Source of the DNA: Cognatilysobacter bugurensis
GTDB lineage: Bacteria > Pseudomonadota > Gammaproteobacteria > Xanthomonadales > Xanthomonadaceae
Direction: 5' to 3'
DNA length: 48,822 bases
Assembly: GCF_014652095.1 (NCBI RefSeq)
Contig: NZ_BMYD01000001.1
Location: 300,633-349,454, forward strand
The notes under the pieces were generated by a model. The model searched no databases. It saw only the letters and a program-made list of their open reading frames with translations, and had not been told where the DNA came from. The position numbers and the translations under genes were made by a program. Within the stretch, counting starts at the first letter, position 1, and every line of letters begins with the position of its first letter. Of this stretch, positions 7,943 to 15,864 are shown in pieces.

Positions 7943-8884
7943 ATGAGAGTGGATCCATTTGCAGGCATGCGGCGCGGCCGCTCGGGCGGCGCGCGGGCAG
8001 GGCGCGGCTTCGGCGGCATTCGCTGGTGGGTGCTGTTGCTGTTTGCGGGCTACGCCGCTTTCAGCTGGTTCGGCAGCGCCGAGACCGACCCATACACGGG
8101 TGAGACCGCGCACTACGGAGCTTCGCCGGTCGAGGAGGTGCAGCTCGGCGCGCAGGCGTACCAGCAGGTGCTCAGCGACGCGACTGCGCAGGGCGCGTTA
8201 CTGCCGGCCGATGCGGAGGTGAGCCGGCAGATCCGCGAGATTGCCGAGCGCTTGATCGCGAAGGTGCCGGCCGTCACCGAAGCCCTCGCCACCGAGAACG
8301 GCCAGGAAGCGCCGCAGATCTATCGCGATTTCCAGTGGGACGCGGCGGTGATCCAGTCGGACGACGCGAATGCGTTCGTACTGCCCGGCGGCAAGATCGC
8401 GGTCTACACCGGATTGCTGCCGGTCGCCGAGAACCAAAATGCGATGGCCGCGATCCTCGGGCACGAGATCGCCCATGCCTTGCTGCGTCACGGCTCGCAG
8501 CGCATGGCCCAGCAGAAGCTTGTGCAGGTCGGGCAGATGGCGGCGGGCGTCGCGCTCGGCGGCATGGACCCCGGACAGCAGCAGGCCGTCATGGCCGCGC
8601 TCGGCGCAGGCGCGCAGTACGGTTTCATCCTGCCGTACGGGCGCAATCACGAAACCCAGGCGGACAAGGTCGGCCTCATGCTCGCGGCTGCAGCGTGCTT
8701 CGATCCGCGCGAGGCGGTGCCGCTGTGGGAGCGCATGGGGCGGCTCGGCGGTGGCGAGCGGCCGCCGGAGTTCGCATCGACGCATCCCGATCCCGCGAAC
8801 CGCCAGGAAACGCTGCGCGCGCTGATGCCGCAGGCGGAAGCGTTCTACCGCGAGCATTGCGCTGACCGGCCGCCGCTGCAGTGA
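7943..8884 (+). CDS. M48 family membrane-anchored zinc metalloprotease
   Basis: A 313-residue protein with a basic Gly/Arg-rich N-terminus, one membrane helix at residues 28-44 (WWVLLLFAGYAAFSW) and a periplasmic M48 peptidase domain. The zinc site is H174-E175-x-x-H178 in LGHEIAHALLRHG, with E237 in the RNHETQADKVG motif as third ligand. The domain ends with the family's STHPDPANRQ motif. The start at the ATG at 7943 is supported by an AGGAG sequence about 10 bases upstream. Members of this family act in envelope protein quality control, but the specific substrate is unknown. It follows the SUMF1-like lipoprotein gene closely, so an envelope-related operon is likely. Confidence 0.92.
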   Translation: MRVDPFAGMRRGRSGGARAGRGFGGIRWWVLLLFAGYAAFSWFGSAETDPYTGETAHYGASPVEEVQLGAQAYQQVLSDATAQGALLPADAEVSRQIREIAERLIAKVPAVTEALATENGQEAPQIYRDFQWDAAVIQSDDANAFVLPGGKIAVYTGLLPVAENQNAMAAILGHEIAHALLRHGSQRMAQQKLVQVGQMAAGVALGGMDPGQQQAVMAALGAGAQYGFILPYGRNHETQADKVGLMLAAAACFDPREAVPLWERMGRLGGGERPPEFASTHPDPANRQETLRALMPQAEAFYREHCADRPPLQ

Positions 8885-8939
8885 CCGAGTCCGTCCTGTT
8901 AACGCTCTTGCGCTCAAGCCGCGACGGCCTTGCGCGACG

Positions 8940-9545
8940 ATGAGCCCCGTCGATCGGCGCGATCCAGCGGGACGCACCGCAAGTCGCGGCGCGTGTTACG
9001 TGTATGTCGCGCCGTGCGCCTACGAAGATCTTCTCAAGCTCGGGTTCTCGCGTGACCCGCTGGACCGGTTGCGGTCCTTGCATCGGCGCTACTTCGAAGT
9101 CTTCGATCTCGGCCGCGCGATGCTTGTCGAAACGGAGACGGTGCGCGATGCACGTGCAATCGAACTGCGGCTTCGACGCGAACTCGGCGAGCACAACGCG
9201 CCTGCGCCGCTGGTCATGCGCGAAGAGGCGGGCGGCGCCAGCGAGTGGTACCGCGGCGCGTATGGTCGGCTCGACCAAGCCGTTCTCGCGCTCGAAGCGG
9301 GCGGGCACCGCGTGCATCGGCCGGCCGACACGTGGTTCAGGGCGGCGCTCACCGCGCGCAGCGACCTGCTGTACGCGTGGACGCTCGCAGTGCTCCCAAC
9401 GGATCCGGTCGAAGCGGGCGACCCGCGCGCGTGCGCCCTCGTCTCCGACGCGCTCGATGCGTGCGGCGCACTGGGCATCGACCTCGAGCCGCGGCTTCCG
9501 CCGGCCGTGCTCGCTTGGCATCGGCAGCGCGGAGGACGCGGGTAG
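8940..9545 (+). CDS. GIY-YIG / T5orf172-like nuclease-fold protein
   Basis: A 201-residue protein. Residues 20-50 (YVYVAPCAYEDLLKLGFSRD followed by PLDRLRSLHRRY) match the GIY-YIG-like fold of the T5orf172 type. The first beta strand is YVYVA, the second block is KLGFSR in place of YIG, and the conserved arginines follow at 43-50. The RDARAIELRLRREL helix near residues 68-82 supplies a glutamate at the position of the catalytic acid. The C-terminal half shows no recognisable domain. No toxin, methylase or recombinase partner is adjacent; it lies 55 bases after the M48 gene. Nuclease activity is a family-level expectation. No good ribosome site is visible before the ATG, so the exact start is less certain. 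Confidence 0.75.
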   Translation: MSPVDRRDPAGRTASRGACYVYVAPCAYEDLLKLGFSRDPLDRLRSLHRRYFEVFDLGRAMLVETETVRDARAIELRLRRELGEHNAPAPLVMREEAGGASEWYRGAYGRLDQAVLALEAGGHRVHRPADTWFRAALTARSDLLYAWTLAVLPTDPVEAGDPRACALVSDALDACGALGIDLEPRLPPAVLAWHRQRGGRG

Positions 9546-9790
9546 ACGGGTAGGCGGGCATGGGACGGCGCCGCCCGCCCATACGCCCGGTGGCCGTCCG
9601 GAAGTCTTCCGCGCGACCCGCGTTTACGAACCAGGGCCCGGCAGTGGTGCGCGGTTCAGTCACACGGCGTCATCCGCACGACGACGGGCCGTAGCTCGTG
9701 CGCAGTGTTCCACTGCATGAGGCAAGCACTCACATGCGCTTGACCCACGACGACTAGCATCATCCCCTGATTTTGTACGGTCTTCGGCGC

Positions 9791-10897
9791 ATGCAATCCA
9801 CGACAGGGCACAGCACTCGTGATTCCCGGTCCTGGGTCGCGGCCTCGCGTGGCAACAGCGAGTTCCTCCGGCTGCGCAACGTCGTCGACGCCCTGGTACG
9901 CACGGCCGAGCATTCCGGCAGCACGGCGTCCTTGCTGGACGATGCACTCAACACCGTGATGGAGCTCACCCGTGCGACGGGCGCTGTCGTGCTGTTGAGC
10001 GAGGCGGGCAAGGGCTTGGCGGTCGCAAGCGTAAAAGGCCAGATGACCCAGGTCGACCGCAGCGCGTTCGACAGCGGCCAGACGCTTGCACGCGCCTGTC
10101 TTGAATCACACTCGGTCCTGCACAGCGACGCGACCCACGACGACCCCCGCGTGCACGGACCCGGCTGCCATCGCGCGAAGATGCGCTCGCTGATTGCCAC
10201 GCCGTTGCGCTACGGCGACGACGTGCTCGGCGTGCTCGAGGTCTGCTCGAGCGTGACGCATGCGTTTGACACGATCGATGCGCAGGCTGTCGCGCTGCTG
10301 GGGAACGCAATGGGCGGCGCGCTCGGGCGTCAGATGGCGCTCGATGACAACGCCCGCCTGCTCGCGCGTCTCGAAGAAGCGCTGCACGTCACGCAGGCCA
10401 CGGCACGCAAGTACAAGGACGCTGCACTGTACGACGCGCTCACCGGCCTACCGAATCGCGCGATGCTCGAAGGCCAGCTCGAAGAGGCCTGTCGCACGCA
10501 CGAAGGTCATGCGAACCGCTTCGCGCTGATGTTCATCGACCTTGACGGTTTCAAGCCGATCAACGACACCTACGGCCATGCGACCGGCGATGCCGTGCTG
10601 CGTGAGGTCGGCCGCGTGCTGCATGATTGCGTGCGCGACACCGACCTCGTGGCCCGCCTCGGCGGCGACGAGTTCGTGATCCTGCTGTCACCGTTGCGCG
10701 ATGCGCAGAACGACGTCCAGCTGATTGCCGCGGCGATCAAGCGCTCCCTCGAACAGCCGCGGGAGATCGACGGCGTCGAGTTTACGATTCGTGCGAGTGT
10801 GGGTTGGGAGACATTCAACAACCACGACGCGCAGAGCATGCTGGCCGCGGCTGACCAGGCGATGTACCGCAATAAGAAGGAACGCGGTCAACGCTGA
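9791..10897 (+). CDS. GAF-GGDEF diguanylate cyclase
   Basis: A 368-residue protein with an N-terminal GAF sensor domain (about residues 30-185) and a C-terminal GGDEF domain (about 210-368) that makes c-di-GMP from two GTP. The active-site motif GGDEF is intact at residues 291-295. The product-inhibition I-site RxxD (R282-D-T-D285) is present at the correct five-residue spacing, so an active, feedback-controlled enzyme is expected. DALTGLPNRAML and FIDLDGFKPINDTYGH are the usual flanking motifs. There is no membrane segment, so it is cytosolic. A TTG at 9773 could add six residues, but the ATG at 9791 is preferred. The GAF ligand is unknown. About 6 kb away lies a CheX-like protein with repeats that resemble a c-di-GMP-binding module. 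Confidence 0.93.
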   Translation: MQSTTGHSTRDSRSWVAASRGNSEFLRLRNVVDALVRTAEHSGSTASLLDDALNTVMELTRATGAVVLLSEAGKGLAVASVKGQMTQVDRSAFDSGQTLARACLESHSVLHSDATHDDPRVHGPGCHRAKMRSLIATPLRYGDDVLGVLEVCSSVTHAFDTIDAQAVALLGNAMGGALGRQMALDDNARLLARLEEALHVTQATARKYKDAALYDALTGLPNRAMLEGQLEEACRTHEGHANRFALMFIDLDGFKPINDTYGHATGDAVLREVGRVLHDCVRDTDLVARLGGDEFVILLSPLRDAQNDVQLIAAAIKRSLEQPREIDGVEFTIRASVGWETFNNHDAQSMLAAADQAMYRNKKERGQR

Positions 10898-11018
10898 GGC
10901 GTCGCCGACTCCTTATCGCGAAGCTGCACGCGAGCGAATGGCTGTACGCGCCCGTGCTCCGGGAACATTCGACTCATAGACCGATGCCGCCCGCGACCGC
11001 GAGGTGGCATCGCTCGAT

Positions 11019-11918
11019 TCAGTGGGCGCCGCCGCGTTCCTGCGCCATCCGCGAACGCACATTGCCGTTGATGCCGCGGCCCATCGCAACCGGAGAATGC
11101 AGGTTGCCGCGCGTGGTCGACGCGGGCGGCGCGTCTTCCATCTGGATCTGGTGCGACACGGTGGCGGTCACCGACTCCGTCAGCCGCGGCAGGATCTGCT
11201 GCGACAGCGATGCCGCCTGGGCCGGCAGGCCGACGTTGATCTCCGCGCGCGGCCGGTCGATCGCTTCGATCACCGCATCGATGACCTCCGACGGGTCGGT
11301 GATCGGGTAGGGCTGCAGCGTGTGGCCCGTGTAGTTCGCCGCGTGTTCGTAGAACGTCGTATCGGCCGCCATCGGGAGGATCGCGCAGATGTGGATCGCG
11401 TCGTGGCCCTGTGCCTGCATCTCCTGGCGAAGCGCGCCGCACAGCCCCACGATGCCGAACTTGCTTGCGCAGTACGACGCGAAGTACGGCGCCGGCGTGT
11501 GGCCGAGCATGGACGCCATGTTGATGAGCGTGCCGAAGCCCTGGCGGCGGAAGCGCGTCAGCGCCGCATGGCTGCCCGCGATAGTGCCCGCGAGGTTCGT
11601 CTGGATCACGCGCACATGGTCCTCGACCGGGATCTCGTCGAACGGACCTAACGCCGCGACGCCGGCGTTGTTGATCCACACGTCGATGCGGTTGAAGCGC
11701 GCCACCGCGGCGCGCGCGAGCTTCTCGACATCGTCGGGGTTGCCCACGTCGCAGTGCACCGCAAGCGCGTTGCGACCGCATTCCTCGGACAGCGCGTCGA
11801 GCAGGTCCTTGCGGCGCGCGGCGACCACGACGTTCGCCCCGCGCTCAGCGCAGCGCAGTGCGATGCCGCGGCCGAACCCGCTCGACGCTCCGGTGATGAC
11901 GACGGTCTGACCCTGCAT
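11019..11918 (-). CDS. short-chain dehydrogenase/reductase with a C-terminal extension
   Basis: A 299-residue SDR. TGASSGFG at residues 9-16 binds the nucleotide, and VVAARR at the end of beta-2 suggests NADP preference. The catalytic residues are S136 in INMASMLGH, Y149 and K153 in SYCASKFG. Residues after about 250 (the PPASTTRGNL...RMAQERGGAH region) extend beyond the SDR core and are polar and probably disordered. The start was set at the ATG at 11918 because it directly precedes the beta-alpha-beta motif; the open frame continues upstream without SDR sequence. Substrate is unknown. It is divergent from the PF03640 lipoprotein gene at 12102 and convergent with the diguanylate cyclase. Confidence 0.88.
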   Translation of the reverse strand: MQGQTVVITGASSGFGRGIALRCAERGANVVVAARRKDLLDALSEECGRNALAVHCDVGNPDDVEKLARAAVARFNRIDVWINNAGVAALGPFDEIPVEDHVRVIQTNLAGTIAGSHAALTRFRRQGFGTLINMASMLGHTPAPYFASYCASKFGIVGLCGALRQEMQAQGHDAIHICAILPMAADTTFYEHAANYTGHTLQPYPITDPSEVIDAVIEAIDRPRAEINVGLPAQAASLSQQILPRLTESVTATVSHQIQMEDAPPASTTRGNLHSPVAMGRGINGNVRSRMAQERGGAH

Positions 11919-12101
11919 GTCGATGCTCCGATGGCGTGTGCCGCGCGCGGCAGGTGCTGGGATGCTCTGCGGACGCGCGTGGTGTGGCGGTGAATCCACG
12001 CGCGACCACCTCGTGTTCACGATCGTTTGCCTATCAGTGGAGCCCAGACGCCCGCCGGGCGGTTCGTGCCGCACCGGCACCGACGTGGTGAGGAGATTGG
12101 A

Positions 12102-12758
12102 ATGAAGACGAAACTGATCGTGTCGGCTGTGCTCGCTTCGATCGTGGCGATTGCCGGTTGCAACCGCGAGGCCGAGGCGCCGGTCGTGGGGGCTGATGCG
12201 AACGCCGTGGTGACGCCGAACGAAGCCGCGTCGCAGGCGCCGGAGGCGATGCCAGACACGATGTCGAGCAGCCAGGCCCGTATTGAGGGCGGCCCGATGC
12301 CCGCGGCTCCCGTCACGGGGCACACGCTGGTCGAAAGCGGATCGGCCGGCCCGAACGGCGGTACGTTCCTGGCCGACAGCGCCGGCCGTGCGGTCTACAT
12401 GCTCGAAGGCGATCGCGACGGCAGCAAGTGCACGGGTGGCTGCCTGCAGGCGTGGCCGCCGTTGCTCGTCACGGAAACTCAGCCGACCTCAGGGGCGAAC
12501 CTCGACCCGGCGCTGGTCGGGAGCATCAAGCGCCCGGACGGGTCGATGCAGGTCACGTACAACAGCCACCCGCTGTACCACTACGCAGCCGACGGCGGCC
12601 GCGGGATGACGCAGGGTCACGATGTGAAAGACCAAACGGGCCACTGGTATCTGCTGACCACGCGTGGCGAGCCCTACAAGGGCGACGGCGCTGCCGCGGC
12701 AGGCGGTACGGCGCAGCCGGCTGGCGGAGCGGCACCCACGACGGGTGGCATGCGCTGA
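12102..12758 (+). CDS. lipoprotein with two PF03640-type secreted repeats
   Basis: A 218-residue lipoprotein with signal MKTKLIVSAVLASIVAIAGC, C20 being the lipidated cysteine. A Pro/Ala-rich linker precedes two repeats of the secreted family PF03640. The first runs from TFLADSAGRAVYMLEGD to CTGGCLQAWPPLLV; the second runs from VGSIKRPDGSMQVTYN through HPLYHYAADGGRGMTQGHDV to GHWYLL. The C-terminus is Gly/Ala-rich. The ATG at 12102 has an AGGAG ribosome site at a good distance. The molecular function of the family is unknown; it is located in the envelope. It shares a 183-base divergent upstream region with the SDR gene. Confidence 0.88.
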   Translation: MKTKLIVSAVLASIVAIAGCNREAEAPVVGADANAVVTPNEAASQAPEAMPDTMSSSQARIEGGPMPAAPVTGHTLVESGSAGPNGGTFLADSAGRAVYMLEGDRDGSKCTGGCLQAWPPLLVTETQPTSGANLDPALVGSIKRPDGSMQVTYNSHPLYHYAADGGRGMTQGHDVKDQTGHWYLLTTRGEPYKGDGAAAAGGTAQPAGGAAPTTGGMR

Positions 12759-12774
12759 CGATTGAGGGTGGGTC

Positions 12775-12802
12775 GGCCGGGTGGCCTGTTTGGCGCCCGG
12801 CC
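12775..12802. terminator. hairpin between convergent genes (possible terminator)
   Basis: A seven-pair GGCCGGG/CCCGGCC stem with a 14-base loop lies between the 3' ends of the PF03640 lipoprotein gene (plus strand) and the small secreted protein gene (minus strand). Only short T-containing sequence follows on the plus strand (GGTTCATTTAA), so it is a weak intrinsic terminator at best. Confidence 0.5.
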
Positions 12803-12825
12803 GGTTCATTTAATCGCGCAGCAGA

Positions 12826-13125
12826 TCAGGGGCGGGCGACCGTGACGACCTGACGGCCGTCGACGGCTTCGACGGTGCGGCTGGTGTACTGCTGCGTGCG
12901 CTCGCGCTGCTCCTGGTTCCGGACGAAGCGAATGGTTTCCGGAATGACGATGCGGAAATCCACGGCGGCGCTCGCTTGAGAGGGGTTCTCTCCCGGCGCG
13001 TGCGGCTGTGCCATGACAATGGGCGGGGCCAGCAGCAACACCGTCAGGAGCGCGATCCAGCGCGAGCGACTGCGTACGGTCGACCTGACGCGTTTGCATG
13101 CCATCGAGGGGTGCGAGTCGAGCAT
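12826..13125 (-). CDS. small secreted protein of unknown function
   Basis: A protein of up to 99 residues that I do not recognise. A basic N-terminus and a hydrophobic core (WIALLTVLLLAPPIVMAQ) make a signal peptide probably cleaved after VMA. The mature protein of about 65 residues contains AVDFRIVIPETIRFVRNQEQ and ends TVEAVDGRQVVTVARP. The strand-forming VDFRIVIPxxIRF motif is the only conspicuous feature. The start is ambiguous: the ATG at 13125, or the ATG at 13104 (MACKRVRS), which gives a more compact signal peptide; neither has a clear ribosome site. The gene is monocistronic, preceded by an unusually AT-rich region with inverted repeats and a plausible promoter. Coding character is supported by the signal peptide and codon use, not by a known family. 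Confidence 0.65.
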   Translation of the reverse strand: MLDSHPSMACKRVRSTVRSRSRWIALLTVLLLAPPIVMAQPHAPGENPSQASAAVDFRIVIPETIRFVRNQEQRERTQQYTSRTVEAVDGRQVVTVARP

Positions 13126-13149
13126 CGGCGCGCTGGGGGCGTTGGACTG

Positions 13150-13177
13150 TTAATAGACAGCCTCTTCCCAATTGCAA
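13150..13177 (-). promoter_or_regulatory. possible sigma-70-type promoter of the small secreted protein gene
   Basis: On the minus strand TTGCAA (13172-13177) and TATTAA (13150-13155) are separated by 16 bases, each matching four of six consensus positions. The predicted start of transcription would be near 13143, just before the two candidate start codons at 13125 and 13104. The match is modest; the AT-rich setting adds some support. Confidence 0.4.
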
Positions 13178-13180
13178 TAC

Positions 13181-13293
13181 GCAACCGTGCGTAAACACGC
13201 AATTTAGTTTACGAAAACGGTTCGTTATTTGTACGAAATCGGCTATTTAGCCGAATTGCCGGCGCATGCAGCGCTACGTCGCAAACGTGCGTA
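13181..13293. promoter_or_regulatory. AT-rich island with nested inverted and direct repeats
   Basis: This stretch is strikingly AT-rich for the window. CGTAAAC at 13190-13196 and GTTTACG at 13207-13213 form an inverted repeat with a 10-base spacer. ACGAA (13211-13215) and TTCGT (13221-13225) form a second. TCGGCT-ATTT-AGCCGA at 13239-13254 forms a small hairpin. The sequence GCAAxCGTGCGTA occurs at 13181-13193 and again at 13281-13293, differing in one base. The arrangement looks like an operator region upstream of the small secreted protein gene, but no regulator can be assigned. The remainder of the gene-free 13126-13422 interval shows nothing else clear. Confidence 0.5.
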
Positions 13294-13422
13294 GCCCCGC
13301 CAGTTTTTTGCCGACGGAGTGTCGCCGCCGAGCGTCAATCGGCCGGCGCGGACGCCGATTTGATCGGCGCTTATACGGTCGGCACGTCGCGGATTCCCGG
13401 CGCCGAAATCGAACTCGCAACG

Positions 13423-14664
13423 CTACGCTTCCCGATTGTCGCCGTTGTCCTGCTGAGGATCCGAGCGCCCGGCGCTCGCACCCGTTGCAGCGTCGCCTGC
13501 AGCTTCGGTCAACGTCGGGCGCTGGGTGTCACGCACGACCTCGTGTGCCACGGCGGTCACCGCGTCGGTGGCGATCAGTCCCAGCGACGCCGCGTGCCTG
13601 GCCATCGCCAGGCTGTCGGCCGCACGCAGCATCGGCACGCCGGTGCCTTGCACGCGCTCGATTTGTGCGTCGACGCCGCTGTCGTAGCGCGACAGCGCCG
13701 CCGGATCGACGTCGCGGATGTAGATCGCCGCGATCCGGTCACCGAAGCGATGCGCGGCTTCGGCATAAAGCTCGGCGTCGGCCTGGCCTGAGTCACCGAG
13801 CAGCACCCAGCGCAACTGCGGGAACCGCTCGATGAGCTGGCTTGCACGCTCGAGTTTGTGGCCGTGGCCTGCGGACTTAATGAACTTTCCGGTGTCGACG
13901 CCGAGATCGCGAAGGAAGATCGGCCCCGCGGGAATCGTGTTGAGCTCCATGAAGTCCTCGAGCAACTCGTAGAGGTTCCACGGCGAGCTCGAGACGTAGA
14001 AGATCGGCACGCGTCCGCGACCGTCGGCGCCGGCCTGTAAGGCCTGGTAGAGCTGTGCAACGCCTTCCAACGGCTTTCGCGTGCGGGCGTTGTGCAGGAA
14101 CGTAAGCTGCGCGGCGGTTTTCCAATCGGTCACTCCGCTGTGCAGGATCGTGTCGTCGATGTCCGAAATCACGCCGATGCCCGGTCCGTCGGCCACCTGC
14201 AGCACGGGCTGCGGCGTCGCGAGCGTGCCGTCGGCGAGCGACGCGATCGCGTTGTCCCACAGCGCGTCGCTCGGCGTGGCGCTCGTGTCGAACGTCGCGG
14301 TGTAGTAACCCTCGGAATCGCTCGCGATCTCGAAGTCAGCGTCGCGGAAGCGCAGCCGCAGCGGCACGTTCGGCACCTCGTCGCTCTCGAACCGGCGGTA
14401 CGTGTTGAGCAGGTTGTCCCACCACCGGTCGTCGTCGCCGGGGCCGCCGCGTGGGCGGTTCGACAGCACGCGGCCGAACAGCTCGACGCCACGCGCATCG
14501 GCGAACCCGCGATACGCGGCAATGTGGCGCGGGGCATTCGTCCCAAGCCGCGTGTTCACGCGGCGCCAGGCGGTGTCAACGTGTTCGTCGACGTCGACTG
14601 CGATGTTGTGGAGATGGCCGCGAAGGGCGGTGGGCCAGCGGCGGCGGGGCGAGGGCTTGTCCAT
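13423..14664 (-). CDS. App1-type phosphatidate phosphatase domain protein (DUF2183)
   Basis: A 413-residue protein whose C-terminal half is an App1/DUF2183 phosphatase domain (PF09949) of the HAD fold. The catalytic DxDxT motif is D168-I-D170-D-T172 in GVISDIDDTILHS. Further motifs are FYVSSSPWNLYELLEDF, GPIFLRDLG, KFIKSAGHGHKL and LLGDSGQADAELYAEAA. Related proteins dephosphorylate phosphatidic acid in yeast; the bacterial substrate is not established. The N-terminal 150 residues match the usual extension (AYRGFADARGVELFGRVL, then an immunoglobulin-like strand region). The start at 14664 was chosen because of an AAGGA ribosome site and a sensible N-terminus. It is divergent from dinB by about 90 bases. 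Cytosolic, with no signal peptide. Confidence 0.88.
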   Translation of the reverse strand: MDKPSPRRRWPTALRGHLHNIAVDVDEHVDTAWRRVNTRLGTNAPRHIAAYRGFADARGVELFGRVLSNRPRGGPGDDDRWWDNLLNTYRRFESDEVPNVPLRLRFRDADFEIASDSEGYYTATFDTSATPSDALWDNAIASLADGTLATPQPVLQVADGPGIGVISDIDDTILHSGVTDWKTAAQLTFLHNARTRKPLEGVAQLYQALQAGADGRGRVPIFYVSSSPWNLYELLEDFMELNTIPAGPIFLRDLGVDTGKFIKSAGHGHKLERASQLIERFPQLRWVLLGDSGQADAELYAEAAHRFGDRIAAIYIRDVDPAALSRYDSGVDAQIERVQGTGVPMLRAADSLAMARHAASLGLIATDAVTAVAHEVVRDTQRPTLTEAAGDAATGASAGRSDPQQDNGDNREA

Positions 14665-14751
14665 GCGCACATCCTTCGGTGCGCAGCGCGAATGCACCGT
14701 CATGATGCGAGTCACTCAGCCGGCGACTGCAGCGCGCACGCTTGGCTCACA

Positions 14752-15864
14752 ATGGCCGCGTCCCGCCGCGCCGCCCCCATGACCACACCCTTGCGCAAGA
14801 TCCTGCATGTCGACATGGACGCGTTCTACGCGTCGGTCGAGCAGCGCGACGATCCCACGTTGCGCGGCCGGCCCGTCGTGGTCGCATGGCGGGGTCCGCG
14901 CTCGGTCGTGTGCGCGGCGAGCTACGAGGCGCGCGTGTTCGGCGTGCGGTCGGCGATGCCCGCCGTGCGTGCCGAACGCCTGTGCCCGGATGCGGTGTTC
15001 GTCCCGCCGGACTTCGGCCGGTACAAGCAGGCGTCGCGCCAGGTGCGGGAGATCTTCGCGCGCCACACGGATCTCGTTGAACCGCTCTCGCTCGACGAGG
15101 CCTACCTCGACGTCACTACAACGAAGACCGGATTGCCGAGCGCGACCGCAACCGCGGAGGCGATTCGGGCCGAAATTCGCGAGGCGACGGCGCTTACCGC
15201 GTCCGCCGGCGTCGCACCGAACAAGTTCCTCGCGAAGATCGCTTCGGACTGGCGCAAGCCCGACGGCCAGTTCGTGATCCGGCCGGAGCAGGTCGAGCGT
15301 TTCCTGACGCCGCTGCCCGTCGGTCGACTGCCCGGCGTCGGCAAGGTCACCGAGGCCCGGCTCATGAAGCTCGGCATCGCGACCGTCGGCGACCTGCGCG
15401 AGCGGCGGCTTGCGGAGCTGGAGCAGTGTTTCGGACGCTGGGGCCGGCGGCTGTTCGAGCTCGCCCGCGGCATCGATGACCACCCCGTGGAGCCCGAGCG
15501 CCCGTCGCTGCAGGTCTCGGCCGAAGACACGCTGGAACACGATGTGCCGCTCGACGCGCTTGCGCCGCACATCGAGCGCATGGCCCAGAAGGCGTGGACC
15601 TACTACGAACGCGAGCACGGGCGCGTGGCGCGCACCGTGGTGCTCAAGCTCAAGACGTCCGATTTCCGCATCCTGACCCGCAGCCTCACGCCGCGCGCCG
15701 TCCCGACATCGGCCGATGCGCTGGTGCGGATCGCGCTGGCGTTGCGCGAGCGCGTCGCTTTGCCCGCGACGACGCGGTATCGGCTGGTCGGGGTCGGGCT
15801 CGGCGGCCTCGTCGACCGCGACCTCCACCATGCCCAGAGCGGATTGTTCGACGATGTGGCCTGA
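14752..15864 (+). CDS. dinB: DNA polymerase IV (Y-family translesion polymerase)
   Basis: A 370-residue Y-family polymerase. The catalytic acidic motifs are HVDMDAFYASVEQRDDP near the N-terminus and PLSLDEAYLDVT near residue 110. Between them CAASYEARVFGVRSAMP forms the palm and fingers. SAGVAPNKFLAKIASDWRKP, the helix-hairpin-helix GRLPGVGKVTEARL and a little-finger domain follow. The protein ends in QSGLFDDVA, a hydrophobic tail compatible with a beta-clamp-binding motif. Two starts are possible: the ATG at 14752 (used here) and the ATG at 14779, which gives 361 residues, closer to the E. coli length. I see no obvious LexA box. The stop overlaps the start of the HD-domain gene downstream, so the two are translationally coupled. 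Confidence 0.95.
   Translation: MAASRRAAPMTTPLRKILHVDMDAFYASVEQRDDPTLRGRPVVVAWRGPRSVVCAASYEARVFGVRSAMPAVRAERLCPDAVFVPPDFGRYKQASRQVREIFARHTDLVEPLSLDEAYLDVTTTKTGLPSATATAEAIRAEIREATALTASAGVAPNKFLAKIASDWRKPDGQFVIRPEQVERFLTPLPVGRLPGVGKVTEARLMKLGIATVGDLRERRLAELEQCFGRWGRRLFELARGIDDHPVEPERPSLQVSAEDTLEHDVPLDALAPHIERMAQKAWTYYEREHGRVARTVVLKLKTSDFRILTRSLTPRAVPTSADALVRIALALRERVALPATTRYRLVGVGLGGLVDRDLHHAQSGLFDDVA

Noticed and set aside
9546-9790. Possible gene between the GIY-YIG and diguanylate cyclase genes
   Set aside because: Frames here lack ribosome sites, domains and plausible composition. A GGCGGGC/GCCCGCC hairpin near 9552-9578 is T-poor and was not called a terminator.
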